From Tritrichomonas musculus (lineage: Eukaryota > Parabasalia > Tritrichomonadida > Tritrichomonadidae): 64,000 bases of DNA. The position numbers and the translations under genes are program-made. Under the pieces are notes generated by a model. The model saw nothing but the letters and a program-made list of their open reading frames with translations. It ran no database searches and was not told where the DNA came from. The stretch is taken from positions 310,001-374,000 of the forward strand of contig JAPFFF010000032.1 of NCBI GenBank assembly GCA_039105265.1, given 5' to 3'. Numbering within the stretch: the stretch's first letter is position 1; each line of letters begins with the position of its first letter. Shown piece by piece: positions 45,572 through 59,327 of the stretch.

Positions 45572-46675
45572 TATTATTCCTTGATTAATTAAATCTTGCT
45601 TTGTTTCCAAGTAAAGATTTAACAAATTAATATATCCGTATTCATGCAAATAATATATGATTTTATTGTTATTGAGAACACGAGGCAAATATTGATAATT
45701 TTGAGACTTAAAAATGATTTTAATTATTTTTTCACTGTAATCATCTTCACTTTTATTATTTAAATACAAATCCAAAATATAATTACCAATATTATTATGA
45801 TGGCATTTAATTGATTCAATGAAGTATCTTTCATAATCATTGTCAGGTGGTTCAATATGGTTTTCTTCAAGGATATGAATCAAATCAGGATTGTTGGAAT
45901 GAATTGCATAAATCCATATTGATGATGTTAACTCAACTTGATTATACATCAAATATCGAATAATTTGAATAGAACCAAAGAATGCAGCGTATTCGATTAA
46001 TGTTGGTTTATTTTTGATTAAAAAAGGATTGGTTTCAAAAGTCGATTGTTCAATATGATCATTTAGAGATATATTAGATTGTTGATGATAGGCAACAAAT
46101 TCTTCAATACAATCATTTTGAATTAAAGAACAAATGTATGAATCATTTTCACCTTTTTGTCGTTTATTTTTTAAATTTATTAAATTATTAATATTATATT
46201 TTGACAGCTCTTCTTCAAGTATTTTTTGTTTTTCTTTATCAATTAATTGCATTATTTCAGGATAGAAAAAGAGACAATATCTCGAATGATTTTTATCTTC
46301 AATGTTAAACATCCGAATTGCAATTTCTTCATTAAGTGTGATTATTTGATTGTTAATTAGAAATAAAAGCATTAATTTATTATTTTTTGAAAGTTTGAAC
46401 AATTCTAAGTTTGGTATTTGTTTTTGGATATCATTTTTAATATAAATTAAAATTTGTTGAATTTTGTCAATAAATGTTGGATTCCGGTGATGATTATTTG
46501 TTATTTCTATTAATAATCTTAGAAATTGCTTAATTTCTTCTTTTTTTAGAATTATATTAGACTGAATCGAAGTAAGAAATACATCAAAATCGATTTGATC
46601 ATCAATATATTCATAGAATATCTCAATAAATTCTTTTTTTGAGCTAATATATTTTTCGATTTCTTTTGTAGACAT
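45572..46675 (-). CDS. DUF3447/ankyrin-type exon, right copy, cut off from its LRR exon
   Basis: This is nearly identical to 31895-32998 (ATG at 46673-46675). The next 3' sequence is the duplication filler and then the opposite end of the left unit, so the BspA-LRR exon is gone. If expressed it would end at the stop at 45545, giving a DUF3447-only protein of about 376 residues. Its open frame despite truncation suggests the duplication is recent. Confidence 0.75.
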
Positions 46676-47026
46676 GAATGAAGGTGATAAAGAATTCAAT
46701 TATTTTTTTTAATTCAATTTTCAATAAATTCAATTTTTCATCTTACCCTGAAAAAAAAAATCAGAAGAAAAAGTTTAATTTCAGTTACGGAATATAAATA
46801 ATAAATTATAATATACAAAACTTTAATTTAAATGGTTAATCTTGTTTAATTGTAATACAAAATTGAATAATTTTAAGATTTCACATTTGAGAAAATATAA
46901 TTTCATATCATAATATTTCATATCAACTATAAAGTATTTTCTATTTCAACTTTTTCATCATTTTTTGATAAATCTAATGTGATACAAAATGTTGTAATTA
47001 CCATCTTTTATGGATATTTGGCTGAA

Positions 47027-47420
47027 ATGCTACACACACAAACACAGAAATCATTCCTCAACTATTCAGAGCTTTCTCCAATAGGGTTTCAACTTATCTC
47101 AAGCAAGATCTAACATCAAAGTCAATGATGTCACCAAAGACTTCAAAAATGTTGTTGCTTTAGTTGAACTCTTTCAAATTCTCGTTGGCTAAAACGATTA
47201 CCTCAACCTTGAACTTTCACAAAAAGAAACAGATGAAATGGTTCACAACTGCGATTTGGCATTTGACATGCTCACAAAAGATGGCGTCCACCTTCCTTAT
47301 TCATGTGAGGTGACTTAACGTCCTTGAAGATTTTTATATTTGCATTTTTTCAGCTAATTTAAAGTTCTGAAGACTTTGTTAATAGAAACAAGTTTTCTGC
47401 CTGTAAAGATTGTATCAAGT
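47027..47420 (+). pseudogene. CH domain pseudogene, right copy
   Basis: Copy of 33350-33740 with the same stops. It keeps residues closer to the family consensus at two sites (NCDLAFDMLTKDGVH versus NYDLAIDMLIKDGVH). Confidence 0.6.
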
Positions 47421-47936
47421 ATGCTTTTTTGAAAAAATAATGTAAAAATTTTTTTTTCTTATATCTTAATATTTTTAGTCAATTTTAAATATATGCCAGA
47501 TATTTAAAATAATAAAAGTAATTTATTAATACTATAATTTATTGTGAGATTTAAAATTTTGTTCTTTGTTTTATATATAAAAATAAAAATTTTAGAATTT
47601 GAAAATGAATTTTGTAGAAAAATAGTAGGATATTTAAAAATTCGCTCGATAAATTTTTATATATTTTATGATAATCGTAATACGTTATAGATAGAACAGA
47701 TGCTCCCTGTAGATAGATAACTATTTGAGAATGCACATACTTCACTCCAATTTGCTAGAAATTCAAGTGGAATATCAATTCTGACGGTATTCTTGTTGAT
47801 GTAATATTGACGCCTTCAAAGAGAACTTAACCAGCTGTAAACTATCCAAAGAGATAATTTAAAAAAAAGCTAAAAGTCGTTTACCAAAAAAGATTAGATA
47901 AATAATACATAATAAAAATTAAAAGTTTAGGTTTTT

Positions 47937-50900
47937 TTACTTGAATATTTCTATTTCTAAAGCGTGCTTAGACGACAAATCACAAGGAATGATTTCATTT
48001 TCTAGATTTTCTTTTAAAATATCATCATAAATACTAATATAAATTTCATTTAAATAAATAATATAAAATATTATATTTATTTTCAATCTTAGCACATGAT
48101 AATAAAAGTTTAATTATTTCAATATCTCCCTGATTACTTGCAAAGGTTAACGTAGATTTATTAACATATATAGATAAAATTTTATAAAATAATTACAATG
48201 AAACGTAATAAAAAATATTGAAGTAAAATTGAGTTAAAAATAAATTTTTGGTAATTGAATTAAAAATTAATTTATGAAATTGAATTTAAAAATATTTTGA
48301 AATTCGATGATAAATGATGTTTCAAATGAATGGAAGATTGATATCAAATCTTTCACATGATAATAAAAGTTTAACAATTTCAACATTTTTTCTTTCAATT
48401 GCAATATGCAATGCTGATTCATGAATATAAAATATAATTTCATGAATATTGAATCGAAACTATATTAAATTGATTTATAGAATTATATTAAAAATACTTT
48501 TATAATTTTATTTAAATTAAATATAAAATTTTATAAATTCACTCAATTAGAATATTATAAAAATATTCATTTGATAATACAATTAAAATAAATAATTAAA
48601 AATTGAATTAAAAATAAAATTTTTGAAATTGAATTAAAAAAAAATTTTGAAATTCGATGATAAATGATGTTTCAAATGAATGGAAGATTGATATCAAATC
48701 TTTCACATGATAATAAAAGTTTAACAATTTCAACATTTTTTCTTTCAATTGCAATATGCAATGCTGATTCATGAATATAAAATATAATTTCATGAATATT
48801 GAATTGAAATTATATTGAATTGATTTTATAGAATTATATTAAAAATACTTTTATAATTTTATTTAAATTAAATATAAAATTATATAAATTCACTCAATCA
48901 GAATATCATAAAAATATTCATTTGATAATATAATTAAAATAAATAATTAAAAATTGAATTAAAAATAAAATTTTTGAAATTGAATTAAAAAAAAAATTTT
49001 GAAATTCGATGATAAATGATATATCAAATGGATGATTGATTTATATCAAATCTTTCACATGATAATAAAAGTTTAACAATTTCAACGTTTTCCTGTTGAA
49101 CCGCAATATGTAATGCTGATTCATGAATATAAAATATAATTTCATGAATATTGAATTGAAATTATATTGAATTGATTTTATAGAATTATATTGAAAATAC
49201 TTTTATAATTTTATTTAAATTAAATATAAAATTTTATAAATTTACTCAACCAGAATTTTATAAAATATTCATTTGATAATATAATTAAAATAAATAATTA
49301 AAAATTGAATTAAAAATAAAATTTTTGAAATTGAATTAAAAAATATTTTGAAATTCGATGATAAATGATATATCAAATGGATGATTGATTTATATCAAAT
49401 CTTTCACATGATAATAAAAGTTTAACAATTTCAACGTTTTCCTGTTGAACCGCAATATGTAATGCTGATTCATGAATATAAAATATAATTTCATGAATAT
49501 TGAATTGAAATTATATTGAATTGATTTTATAGAATTATATTGAAAATACTTTTATAATTTTATTTAAATTAAATATAAAATTTTATAAATTCACTCAATC
49601 AGAATATCATAAAAATATTCATTTGATAATATAATTAAAATAAATAATTAAAAATTGAATTAAAAATAAATTTTTTGAAATTGAATTAAAAAATATTTTG
49701 AAATTCGATGATAAATGATATATCAAATGGATGATTGATTTATATCAAATCTTTCACATGATAATAAAAGTTTAACAATTTCAACGTTTTTTCTATCAAT
49801 TGCAGTATGTAATGCAGATTTATTAATAAATAACATAATTTCATAAATATAATAATATAATTTCATAAATATTGAATTATAATTTCATTAATGAGAATAA
49901 TATGGAATTGTATTATAATTTTTTTGGAATTTTATTGAATTTAAACTTAAAATATAATACAAAAAAAAATAATAATTCCATAAAAATATATTTTGAATAT
50001 CATTTAAACAAACAATATAAAATTGAATAAAAAATAAAATTTTTGAAATTGAATTAAATAAAGTATTTTGAAATTCGATGATAAATGATGTTTCAAATGA
50101 ATGGAAGATTGATATCAAATCTTTCACATGATAATAAAAGTTTAACAATTTCAACATTTTTTTCATCAATTGCAAAATGTAATGCTGATTTATGAATATA
50201 ATAATATTACCTCATAAAATATTGAATTATAATTTCATTAAAATAAATGATTTCAAATATTATAATCATCAAATTTAAGAACTTCATGAAATAGAAGTTA
50301 AAAAACATACTTAAATATTTCAAATTGAAACTTCATAAAATATATTACTTTTTTAAAACATAATTATAATAAAATTTTGAAATTGAATTAAATAAAGTAT
50401 TTTGAAATTCGATGATAAATTATGTATCAAATGAATGGAAGATTGATATCAAATCTTTCACATGATAATAAAAGTTTAACAATTTCAACATTTTTTCTTT
50501 CAATTGCAATATGTAATGCTGATTTATGAATATAAAATACAATTTCATAAATAAATTAATATAATTTCATTAAAATAAATGATTTCAAATATTATAATCA
50601 TCAAATTTAAGAACTTCATGAAATAGAAGTTAAAAAACATACTTAAATACTTCAAATTGAAACTTTATAAAATATATTACTTTTTTAAAACATAATTATA
50701 ATAAAATTTTGAAATTGAATTAAATAAAGTATTTTGAAATTCGATGATAAATTATGTATCAAATGAATGGAAGATTGATATCAAATCTTTCACATGATAA
50801 TAAAAGTTTAACAATTTCAACATTTTTTTCATCAATTGCAACATGTAATACTGATTTATGAATATAAAATACAATTTCATAAATAAATTAATATAATTTC

Positions 50901-52242
50901 ATAAATATTGAATTACAATTTTATTAAAATAAATAATACTAAATTTTATCATTAATTTAAATTATTTAAATTTCATTGAATATGTAAAAAAAATGCCATC
51001 AAAAATAATTTGTTAAAAATGATGTAAAAGCATTCATTTGAAAATATAATTTTAATATAATACTCTAAATTGAATAAAAAAATGATTTGAAATGGTATGA
51101 TAAATGATATATCAAATGAATGATTGATTTATATCAAATCTTTCACATGATAATAAAAGTTTAACAATTTCAACGTTTTCCTGTTGAACCGCAATATGTA
51201 ATGCTGATTTATGAATATAAAATATAATTTCATAAATATTGAATTATAATTTCATTAATGAGAATAATATGGAATTGTATTATAATTTTTTTGGAATTTT
51301 ATTAAATTTAAAAGCTAAAAATATAATACAAAAAAAAATAATAATTCCATAAAAATATATTTTGAATATCATTTAAACAAACAATTTAAAATTGAATTAA
51401 ATAAAAAACTTTGAAATTCGATGACAAATGATATATCAAATGGATGATTGATTTATATCAAATCTTTCACATGATAATAAAAGTTTAACAATTTCAAAAT
51501 TTTTTTTTTCAATGGCAATATGTAATGCTGATTTATGAATATAAAATATAATTTCATAAATATTGAATTATAATTTCATTAATGAGAATAATATAGAATT
51601 GTATTATAATTTTTTTGGAATCTTATTAAATTTAAAAGCTAAAAATATAATACAAAAAAAAAAAATAATAATTCCATAAAAATATATTTTGAATATCATT
51701 TAAACAAACAATTTAAAATTGAATTAAATATAAAATTTTTAAAATTGAATTAAAAAAAAAATTTGAAATTCGATGATAAATGATATATCAAATGGATGAT
51801 TGATTTATATCAAATCTTTCACATGATAATAAAAGTTTAACAATTTCAACGTTTTCCTGTTGAACCGCAATATGTAATGCTGATTTATGAATATATAATA
51901 TAACCTCATAAATGTTGAATTGAAATTATATTGAATTGATTTTATAGAATTATATTGAAAATACTTTTATAATTTTATTTAAATTAAATATAAAATTTTA
52001 TAAATTCACTCAATCAGAATATCATAAAAATATTCATTTGATAATATAATTAAAATAAATAATTAAAAATTGAATTAAAAATAAAATTTTTGAAATTGAA
52101 TTAAAAAATATTTTGAAATTCGATGATAAATGATATATCAAATGGATGATTGATTTATATCAAATCTTTCACATGATAATAAAAGTTTAACAATTCCAAC
52201 GTTTTCCTGTTGAACCGCAATATGTAATGCTGATTTATGAAT
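47937..52242 (-). other. Ankyrin exon array, right copy (gene D2, 3' part)
   Basis: The same twelve-unit array, diverged repeat and terminal exon as 34259-38562. Differences seen are single bases and short A-run changes in spacers; I saw none inside a repeat-coding segment that breaks its frame. The unit number is unchanged. Confidence 0.65.
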
Positions 52243-52375
52243 TTATAATATAACCTCATAAATGTTGAATTGAAATTCCATGAAATTTTATTCTCTGAAC
52301 GGAGTTAAGATATTAAAATTAAAAAATATATATATGAAGTAATTTAAAATTCCATGAAATTATTATTAAAATGTA

Positions 52376-53485
52376 TACCATTTTTAAATTAATCAGACTC
52401 TCTTTAGTATCTAAAAAAATTTGAACAAGATAATGATAATTGAACTGACAAAAATAGCAAAACGAATGGAATTTATCGATGAATTCAGGGTAGATATAGG
52501 TAAAATTGTGGTATTTGATGCTTTTAAAAAAAGATTTTTCTTTTAAAACATCGGTATTTTGGTTTTGATTAGAATCATATATATAATTGCTATAAAAGTA
52601 GTCAGCAAATTGATTATGATGACATTTTATCGATTCATCGAAGCACATGAAATAATATTCCATTGTTTTCTCATTTATATTTGACTCTTGTAAAAAATCA
52701 ATAATTTCAGGGTTGTTACTATGAATTGCTGTTTGAATTATTGATGGTTTACAAATTGCTTTATTTTTATATAAATATTTGAAAATTTGAGTAGAGCCAA
52801 AAAATGCTGCGTATTCAATCAATGACACTTCGTTCCTGAGTAGAAGTAAATTTGTTTCATAAATGGAATCTGGAATGTTATCATTTATTTTTATTTTTCC
52901 TTTATTAATTGAAATTATTAGTTCTTCAATTGAATCTTCTCGAATTATCTTACAAATTGTATCATCATTCTCTCCAGATTTTCTTTTATCATAAAAGTTT
53001 GGATCTGTAACTTCTGGAGATTCTTGATATTCATAATGAAAATCAACTTTTTTTAGTTCTGGTGAAAAATATTCTGGATATTTTTGCAAAATGCCAATAC
53101 CATTGGTTATCTTTTCGAAAACTATTTGGTCAATGATCAATATATTTTGTTGAATTAAGAATAGAAGAATTATTTTATTACTTTTGAAAATTTCGAAAAT
53201 CATTTCATTATCAAAATATTTTTTAATTGAATCTTTGAAAAATAACAAGATTTGCTTGATTTTATCAAAAAACATTGGTTCACGGAAATGATTATCTATA
53301 ATCGAAACCAGAATGTTGAAAATCATTTCAAGATATTGTTTTTTATCTTTATTTTTCTTTTCTTTGAATAAATCACAAAGATTCATGAACTTTTCTTCTA
53401 TTTCATTCACATTACAATCAATGAATTCAAGAATTCGCTGTTGATATTCTTTCATCTCTTTTAAGTATTCATTTACTTCAGTCAT
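52376..53485 (-). CDS. DUF3447/ankyrin-type exon, right copy (gene D2, 5' part)
   Basis: The encoded protein is identical to that of 38696-39805, with ATG at 53483-53485 and the same end in an ankyrin loop beside GTATAC. Confidence 0.8.
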
Positions 53486-54039
53486 TAGCAATATAGAGCA
53501 AAAAAAAATATAAAATTATATACTGAAATTTCAATGTTCGATTATTTTTAAATTTCAAAGAGTGCTTTTTAACCCGGAGAAATTTTTTTTGATTTATCTT
53601 TGAATATATCAACATTTATGTAAATAAAAAACAATAAAAGATTGAAATATATATGACTAAATTTTTTTAAAAAAATATACTTATTTAATTATTTGATTTA
53701 TGTCAATATTCTGATATTATCAATATTATCTAGTTATAAGATTTTTTTGAATTAAGAAATTGAAATTATTCAATATTTTATATAAATAATTATAAAAGGC
53801 ATTTATAATTTATCTCAAAAAATAATTGGTGATTTATTAAGACTCTTATTTAAGATTAAATTATTTGTTAGAAACTTACGGTGATGATATAAATAATATA
53901 TAAAAAAAAGAGATTTTATTTGATCAAAAAGAGCAAAAAAATTCATAACTTCAAGCTTATTTATATCCAAAAACAAATCATAAAACCAAATTTTTTTAGC
54001 TTTAAATTGATGAATAAATTTAAGCTTTCTTATTCACAT

Positions 54040-54280
54040 CCAAAGCAAAAACGATTTCAGCATCTCTTATCGCATTATCTTTTCCAATTACTCTTCTACA
54101 TCTGTGATGAAACCTGAATAAAGTGTTCTTTCATCTTTATCTACTATATTATCAAATTTGAGAACCTAAAAACTTTCCATTTATATGGCCAAATTTATTT
54201 AACTAAACTAATGATTGAAAAATGGTACAGATTGCTAATTTATGAAAACCAAATCATAAATTGTGAAATGTTGGTACTAA
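54040..54280 (-). pseudogene. Probable viperin pseudogene fragment, right copy
   Basis: Copy of 40360-40600, so the break predates the tandem duplication. Confidence 0.6.
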
Positions 54281-54961
54281 ATATCATGAAGAATGAACAG
54301 TTTTGAACCAAAAGATAAATTAATAAAATTGAAATGATGTTTATTAGAAGAACAGATTTGAATACTAGATAAGGTTATTTTATCGATAAATCTGATACAT
54401 TCAAGAAGATCAACGAAGCAGTTTTGAATGCAATCATTCTTTTGCTTTGCTCTGTTTTGAGTTGATTGGCTCATTACTAGATTTATAAAGCCTAAAAATT
54501 TAAAAAAAAATACTTCTTGCAGATATTATAGCAGTGCTTGTTATCGATGAGGCCGTTTATTGTGTATCAAAGATTTATTTATAACAGATATTATCAATAC
54601 TATTTGGTTTGATACTCGATATTCATCGATATGTACATTAAGCAAAACCGCTACTAAATGGTTATTATAGGCGGGTTTTGGTTAGATGAGAAATAATAAT
54701 AATAATAATAAAATTCTTAACGTCAATTGTGGAAAACTTTGTGAATGTCATCGATGAAGGTCAGGGATGGGGTCATTGGTAAACTTTTTGAATGAAAATG
54801 ATTGATTGAGGTGTTTTGAGTCCAAAAATGATCAAATTTAGGTCCGTTTTGGCATCTCGTGTGCATGAAAAAGAGTATGTGAAAAATGATGGGGCTGCTG
54901 GTGATATACAAAATCGCCCCAGAGACACTCAAATTCAGGGTTTTCATGAGGTTCTTCTTTA

Positions 54962-56950
54962 ATGATATGGAATCGTTTCTACAAATTTATGAAAAATCAT
55001 GAATATGGAATCGTCACTTGGTCAGGCAAGCAAATTCAATGGCCAGAAACCATTCCAGACACAGATTTATATCGGCAAGAATCACCAGTAAAGTACCATT
55101 ACAACTACAATGTTGTTACATTCGGTTACACGATGCCATTTTATGATTGGGAAAAATGGCGCCAAGAAATTGACTGGATGGCCCTGCATGGCTTTGACCT
55201 GCCGTTATCGTATGCAGGATTTGAAGCAATTGCAACTCGAGTTTGGAAAAATCTAGCATTAACACAGGAAGAGATTGACAACTTTTATGTTGGACCAGCT
55301 TTTTTACCATGGCAAAGAATGGGCAATTTTATTCACCATGACGGCACCATAACGGCCGAATACAACTTGAAACAAGTCTCACCTCAGCACAACATTTTGA
55401 ATGCATTGAGAGAATTAGGAATGACGCCAATTTGCCCTGCTTTTGCAGGATTTGTTCCACGTGGGATTCTGCGTTTGTATCCGAACATAAAACACTACAA
55501 TCTTTCGTGGAACGATTTTCCAGACGAGAACAAAGCGACTCTTCTGTCGCCTGAGGAAGATCTATTTATGAAAATTGGCGGAATGTTTATCGAGGAATAT
55601 GAAAGAGAATTTGGCACTCAGCAATTTTATATCGCTGACACTTTCAATGAGATGATTATCCCTTCAACAGAAGACCGTTATTCATGGCTGGCAACGATGG
55701 GTGAAAGGCTTTACAAGTCGATAACAAACGTCAATCAGAATGCTATTTGGGTCATTCAAGGATGGATGTTTTCTAACCAACGTGATCAATGGGATAAAGA
55801 AAGTGTATCGTCATTTTTGTCACTCGTGCCTGATGAAGGAATGTTGATTCTTGACATGGCAACTGATTACAATAAATTCATTTACCAAAACGAATTCAAT
55901 TGGGATTATTACGACGGTTTTTACGGGAAAATGTGGGTGTATTCAGTCATTCCAAATAAGGGAGGAAAATCATTATTCACTGGCGTTTTGGATTATTATT
56001 GTAATGGACACTTGACTGCTTTAAATGACTCTAAAAAAGGAAATTTAATTGGAATTGGAATGGCGCCAGAAGGATTTGAAAACAATGAAATGCTGTATGA
56101 AATATATACGGATGTTTTTTGGAGTTCAAAAGAAGAAAGCATTCATGATTTGCTTAGAAATTACGCTATGAATCGTTATCGTTCATACCCTAAAGAAATT
56201 GAAAAATCTTGGAATTTGCTCCTCAAAACAGCCTATAGTAAGCTGGTTGATTATCCTCGTTATAATTGGCAAATGAGTCCTGGAACAGAGAGAGGAACAG
56301 CTTGTCTTGATGATGAATTTGAACAAAGTTGTCGTTTGTGGGTTTTGGCAATGAACGAAAATCCTAGCCTTTCAAAAAGTGAGCTTTATCTAAACGACAT
56401 AATTGAAGCAAGTTGCCATCTTGCAGGAATCAAATTGGAGAAGCTTTGTAAAGGAATGATTGATGCATTTAATGAAAATGTTAAATCAAAAGCTTCTCTT
56501 TATTTTTCATATTTTACTTCATTGATTCAAATGATGGACAGTGTATTAGAAGCTCATAAACATTTCAGACTCGAAGAGTGGCTCGAATATGCTGAAAAAA
56601 TGGCAGATAAAAATCATGAATTGAAAAGGCATTACATCGAAGGTGGAAGATATTTGTTGACAGTGTGGGCTGAAGAAGCAACAATTAGACTCAACGATTA
56701 CGCTGCAAGGCTGTGGGGAGGCTTATTGAGACATTATTATTTCCGTAGATGGGAAATTTGGTTTAATGGAAAAATGGATGGAAAAGACCAGAAAACAATA
56801 AATGACGATGTTCGCCAGTTTGAAATTGGCTGGAGAAATCTTCCTTATTTATCAAGATTCCCTGTTCCAAATGATGTTGCTAAGGCTTGCAAAGATCTTG
56901 TAACTTTTTCTGATAGTATTAATCTTTCTAATTGGGAATGGAATGAATAA
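54962..56950 (+). CDS. Alpha-N-acetylglucosaminidase, GH89 (NAGLU-like), right copy
   Basis: 662 residues, identical in protein sequence to the left copy, with both catalytic glutamates. Two intact identical genes raise the dose of an enzyme that trims alpha-GlcNAc from host mucin or heparan sulfate. No signal peptide is visible in this ORF, so secretion or lysosomal routing would need an upstream exon. Confidence 0.9.
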   Translation: MIWNRFYKFMKNHEYGIVTWSGKQIQWPETIPDTDLYRQESPVKYHYNYNVVTFGYTMPFYDWEKWRQEIDWMALHGFDLPLSYAGFEAIATRVWKNLALTQEEIDNFYVGPAFLPWQRMGNFIHHDGTITAEYNLKQVSPQHNILNALRELGMTPICPAFAGFVPRGILRLYPNIKHYNLSWNDFPDENKATLLSPEEDLFMKIGGMFIEEYEREFGTQQFYIADTFNEMIIPSTEDRYSWLATMGERLYKSITNVNQNAIWVIQGWMFSNQRDQWDKESVSSFLSLVPDEGMLILDMATDYNKFIYQNEFNWDYYDGFYGKMWVYSVIPNKGGKSLFTGVLDYYCNGHLTALNDSKKGNLIGIGMAPEGFENNEMLYEIYTDVFWSSKEESIHDLLRNYAMNRYRSYPKEIEKSWNLLLKTAYSKLVDYPRYNWQMSPGTERGTACLDDEFEQSCRLWVLAMNENPSLSKSELYLNDIIEASCHLAGIKLEKLCKGMIDAFNENVKSKASLYFSYFTSLIQMMDSVLEAHKHFRLEEWLEYAEKMADKNHELKRHYIEGGRYLLTVWAEEATIRLNDYAARLWGGLLRHYYFRRWEIWFNGKMDGKDQKTINDDVRQFEIGWRNLPYLSRFPVPNDVAKACKDLVTFSDSINLSNWEWNE

Positions 56951-57308
56951 AACTAATTAGTTTGTTACAAAATCTATTAAGTCTATTTTTATTTATTTTA
57001 ACAAATCATTAAATTAAAATAATTCTTTCAATATTATCATTTAATAGAATTTATTGGTTGATTTGGTCAGTGTTAAACGGTTAGAGAAAATATTCTATTT
57101 AATGTAACCAATAATAGAAAAAAAAATTCAGTTATCGAAATATACATTTGTTTACTCAATTAAAGATTTACAGAAAAAAATTTTTTTTCAAAATAAGATA
57201 TGTCTATTGTTTTGATTTTTAGAGATTTTATGTAAAATTAAATCTTGATGTTAAATGAATATTATATAACAAAAAGTGTTTTTATAAAAATGCGATTTTT
57301 TTAAATTA

Positions 57309-58991
57309 TTAGTTCAAAGGAATTGGTCCTTCAAAGTAATAACCGAAAATATCAAAGTTATTCAATTTTAATTCAAAATTATTTTGAGAATTTTTACCAG
57401 TATGAACAATCCTTATGAATTTAATCCTTGGACTCAATTCGTTAAATACTCTAACAATATTCACTTCATCTTTGCCTTTATCTTCAGTTTTGTATAAAGT
57501 TTTCCATAAATGTTCTTCTTTATTTTTATCATCAGTCGCTATAATTTTGTAATGGAGAGTTTTGAAGGTTTCAGTCTTACGAAGCTTGAATCCAGTTAAA
57601 ATAGTATATCCTTTTGTTAGTTCAATTTGAAGCCATGAAAAAGCTACATTATTTGTCGTAATCCAATGATTAGAATTATCTTTCAGATAAAAATAATTTG
57701 TGTCATAATGCGAAGCTTTGAGGAAAACTCCGCATTTATGACGATCGTGATTATGTGATTCAAGAAGAGACTGGAAAATTGCATTATTTTCAGGCGTAAA
57801 TAATTCAATTCCATTTAATCTAAAACAATGGATTTTACCATCATTATCACCTTGAAACATAAAATCAAGTGATTTGATTTTAGATGTTTTGTTTAAATTT
57901 ATTTCTTGACAATTTTTTGATTCAAATTGATAATCATACAAATCTTCACCAATTTTGAATGAAACAGATTTTGGATAATCATTATTAGGAGTGTAAAAAA
58001 AAATTTTCTTTATAACTGCTTCTTTTTCAAGTTCAATATGCAAGGAAGATGGTTCGTTTTTTTGACAATAACGAAAACGAAAAGGGCATTGCTCTTGATG
58101 ACATAATAAATCGTAAACATCATTTGTTGAAACCGAAGCAATAAAATTTGGATCAAATTTATTTTGATTAGAAGCTAAGAAAGAAATTATTCCTCCTGAT
58201 TCATTGCTTAATGTAAAGTATTCATGATGGTTGTTCTTCTTTTGTTTCATAATAATTTGAAACAATGCTTTTGAATCAATCATTTTAAAATCAAAGTTGT
58301 CTTCATCTAAATTTAAAAGCTCATTAATAAATCGATCATCTTCACTTTCAAAATTAATTAATGAAAATAAAACAGATGCCTCTTTACCATGTTTTTTTAA
58401 ACACGAAAACAAAAACTTATAAATCAACTCTTTTTTGGTTGAATCCAACAAATTTTGTTCAATGAACTTTTTTATTATTTTATATAGAAAATGAACCGGA
58501 AGGAAAAGAAGCTCTTCTTCTTCTATAAAATCATTCAAATTGGATACAAGCGCATTTTCTTCATTATGAATATCAATATTGAAAATTGATTCATCAGTTG
58601 TTGAATATTGATTTATAAAAGAGATCGTTTTTAATAAAAGACGTCTGTCATTTTCTTTCATATAATTTGTTGTCAATTCAGTCAATCGGGGAACTGAATA
58701 TATAAATGAAAGACAATGAAGTGGATAAACGTTTGAATCGTTGATTTGAAAAGGTTCATTTTGACAGCATAAAAGAAATGATTGCATTACTTGATTGTCA
58801 ATATTAAATTTTTGCTTTTTTATTTCGATTACTTTAAAATTCTCATATTGTTTGCGATTATCATAAAAATAATTAGAATTTTTGATTATTAAATCAAAAT
58901 CGATTTTATAAAGTTGATCTTCATATTTAATCATTTTTTCATTTACAAGAAGAGGTTTGATTTGATGATAATCTTGCTTTATGTCGTTCAT
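57309..58991 (-). CDS. BTB-like / F5-8 type C (discoidin) protein, intact copy
   Basis: 560 residues from ATG at 58989-58991. Residues about 20-110 resemble a BTB/POZ fold (DFDLIIKNSNYF, VMQSFLLCCQNEPFQI, VPRLTELTTNYM), then a helical BACK-like part. Two discoidin-type beta domains follow: about 255-395 (FIASVSTNDVYDLLCHQ...FRYCQKNEPSSLHIEL) and about 415-555 (FLKASHYDTNYFYLKD...WLQIELTKGYTILTGFKLR...FIRIVHTGKNS). The family is large in trichomonads; no role is established. Cytosolic adaptor function is inferred from the absence of a signal peptide. Confidence 0.8.
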   Translation of the reverse strand: MNDIKQDYHQIKPLLVNEKMIKYEDQLYKIDFDLIIKNSNYFYDNRKQYENFKVIEIKKQKFNIDNQVMQSFLLCCQNEPFQINDSNVYPLHCLSFIYSVPRLTELTTNYMKENDRRLLLKTISFINQYSTTDESIFNIDIHNEENALVSNLNDFIEEEELLFLPVHFLYKIIKKFIEQNLLDSTKKELIYKFLFSCLKKHGKEASVLFSLINFESEDDRFINELLNLDEDNFDFKMIDSKALFQIIMKQKKNNHHEYFTLSNESGGIISFLASNQNKFDPNFIASVSTNDVYDLLCHQEQCPFRFRYCQKNEPSSLHIELEKEAVIKKIFFYTPNNDYPKSVSFKIGEDLYDYQFESKNCQEINLNKTSKIKSLDFMFQGDNDGKIHCFRLNGIELFTPENNAIFQSLLESHNHDRHKCGVFLKASHYDTNYFYLKDNSNHWITTNNVAFSWLQIELTKGYTILTGFKLRKTETFKTLHYKIIATDDKNKEEHLWKTLYKTEDKGKDEVNIVRVFNELSPRIKFIRIVHTGKNSQNNFELKLNNFDIFGYYFEGPIPLN

Positions 58992-59064
58992 TTTTATTTT
59001 GTTAAAAAAGAACTCAATATTTTGTATTAAAGCACTGAAAATTTTTAACCGTTATATGCATTTA

Positions 59065-59327
59065 ATTTCACAAAAACATTCTGAAATTTTGTGAAAACAA
59101 AAAAAAATTTTTTTTGTCATTATATGATCCAATACTTCTTTTTTTTCTGAATAAATATATAATATAATGAATAATAATGCATTTTATTTTATCTGTTTAG
59201 TAAAACATGAAATCACTAAATATTTAGTTTAAAAAATATAGTTTATTATTTAAATAAATTAGTGAGGTTACCAAGATTATTTAATGTATTTGGTGCTGCG
59301 TTATTTTGGATGTTTTGACTATTTTGA
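59065..59327. other. Intergenic, nothing recognised
   Basis: AT-rich sequence right of the duplication end; nothing seen. Confidence 0.5.

Larger units (their letters stand above)
45500..59064. repeat. Right unit of 13.56-kb tandem segmental duplication
   Basis: This is the direct repeat of 31823-45384. Its left edge cuts gene C's copy in the spacer between exons, so the LRR exon is missing. Its right edge continues into unique sequence. Confidence 0.9.

Noticed and set aside
31823-59064. Tandem duplication as a plain assembly error
   Set aside because: The units differ by substitutions and small indels and have a unique 115-bp joint, though long reads would settle it.
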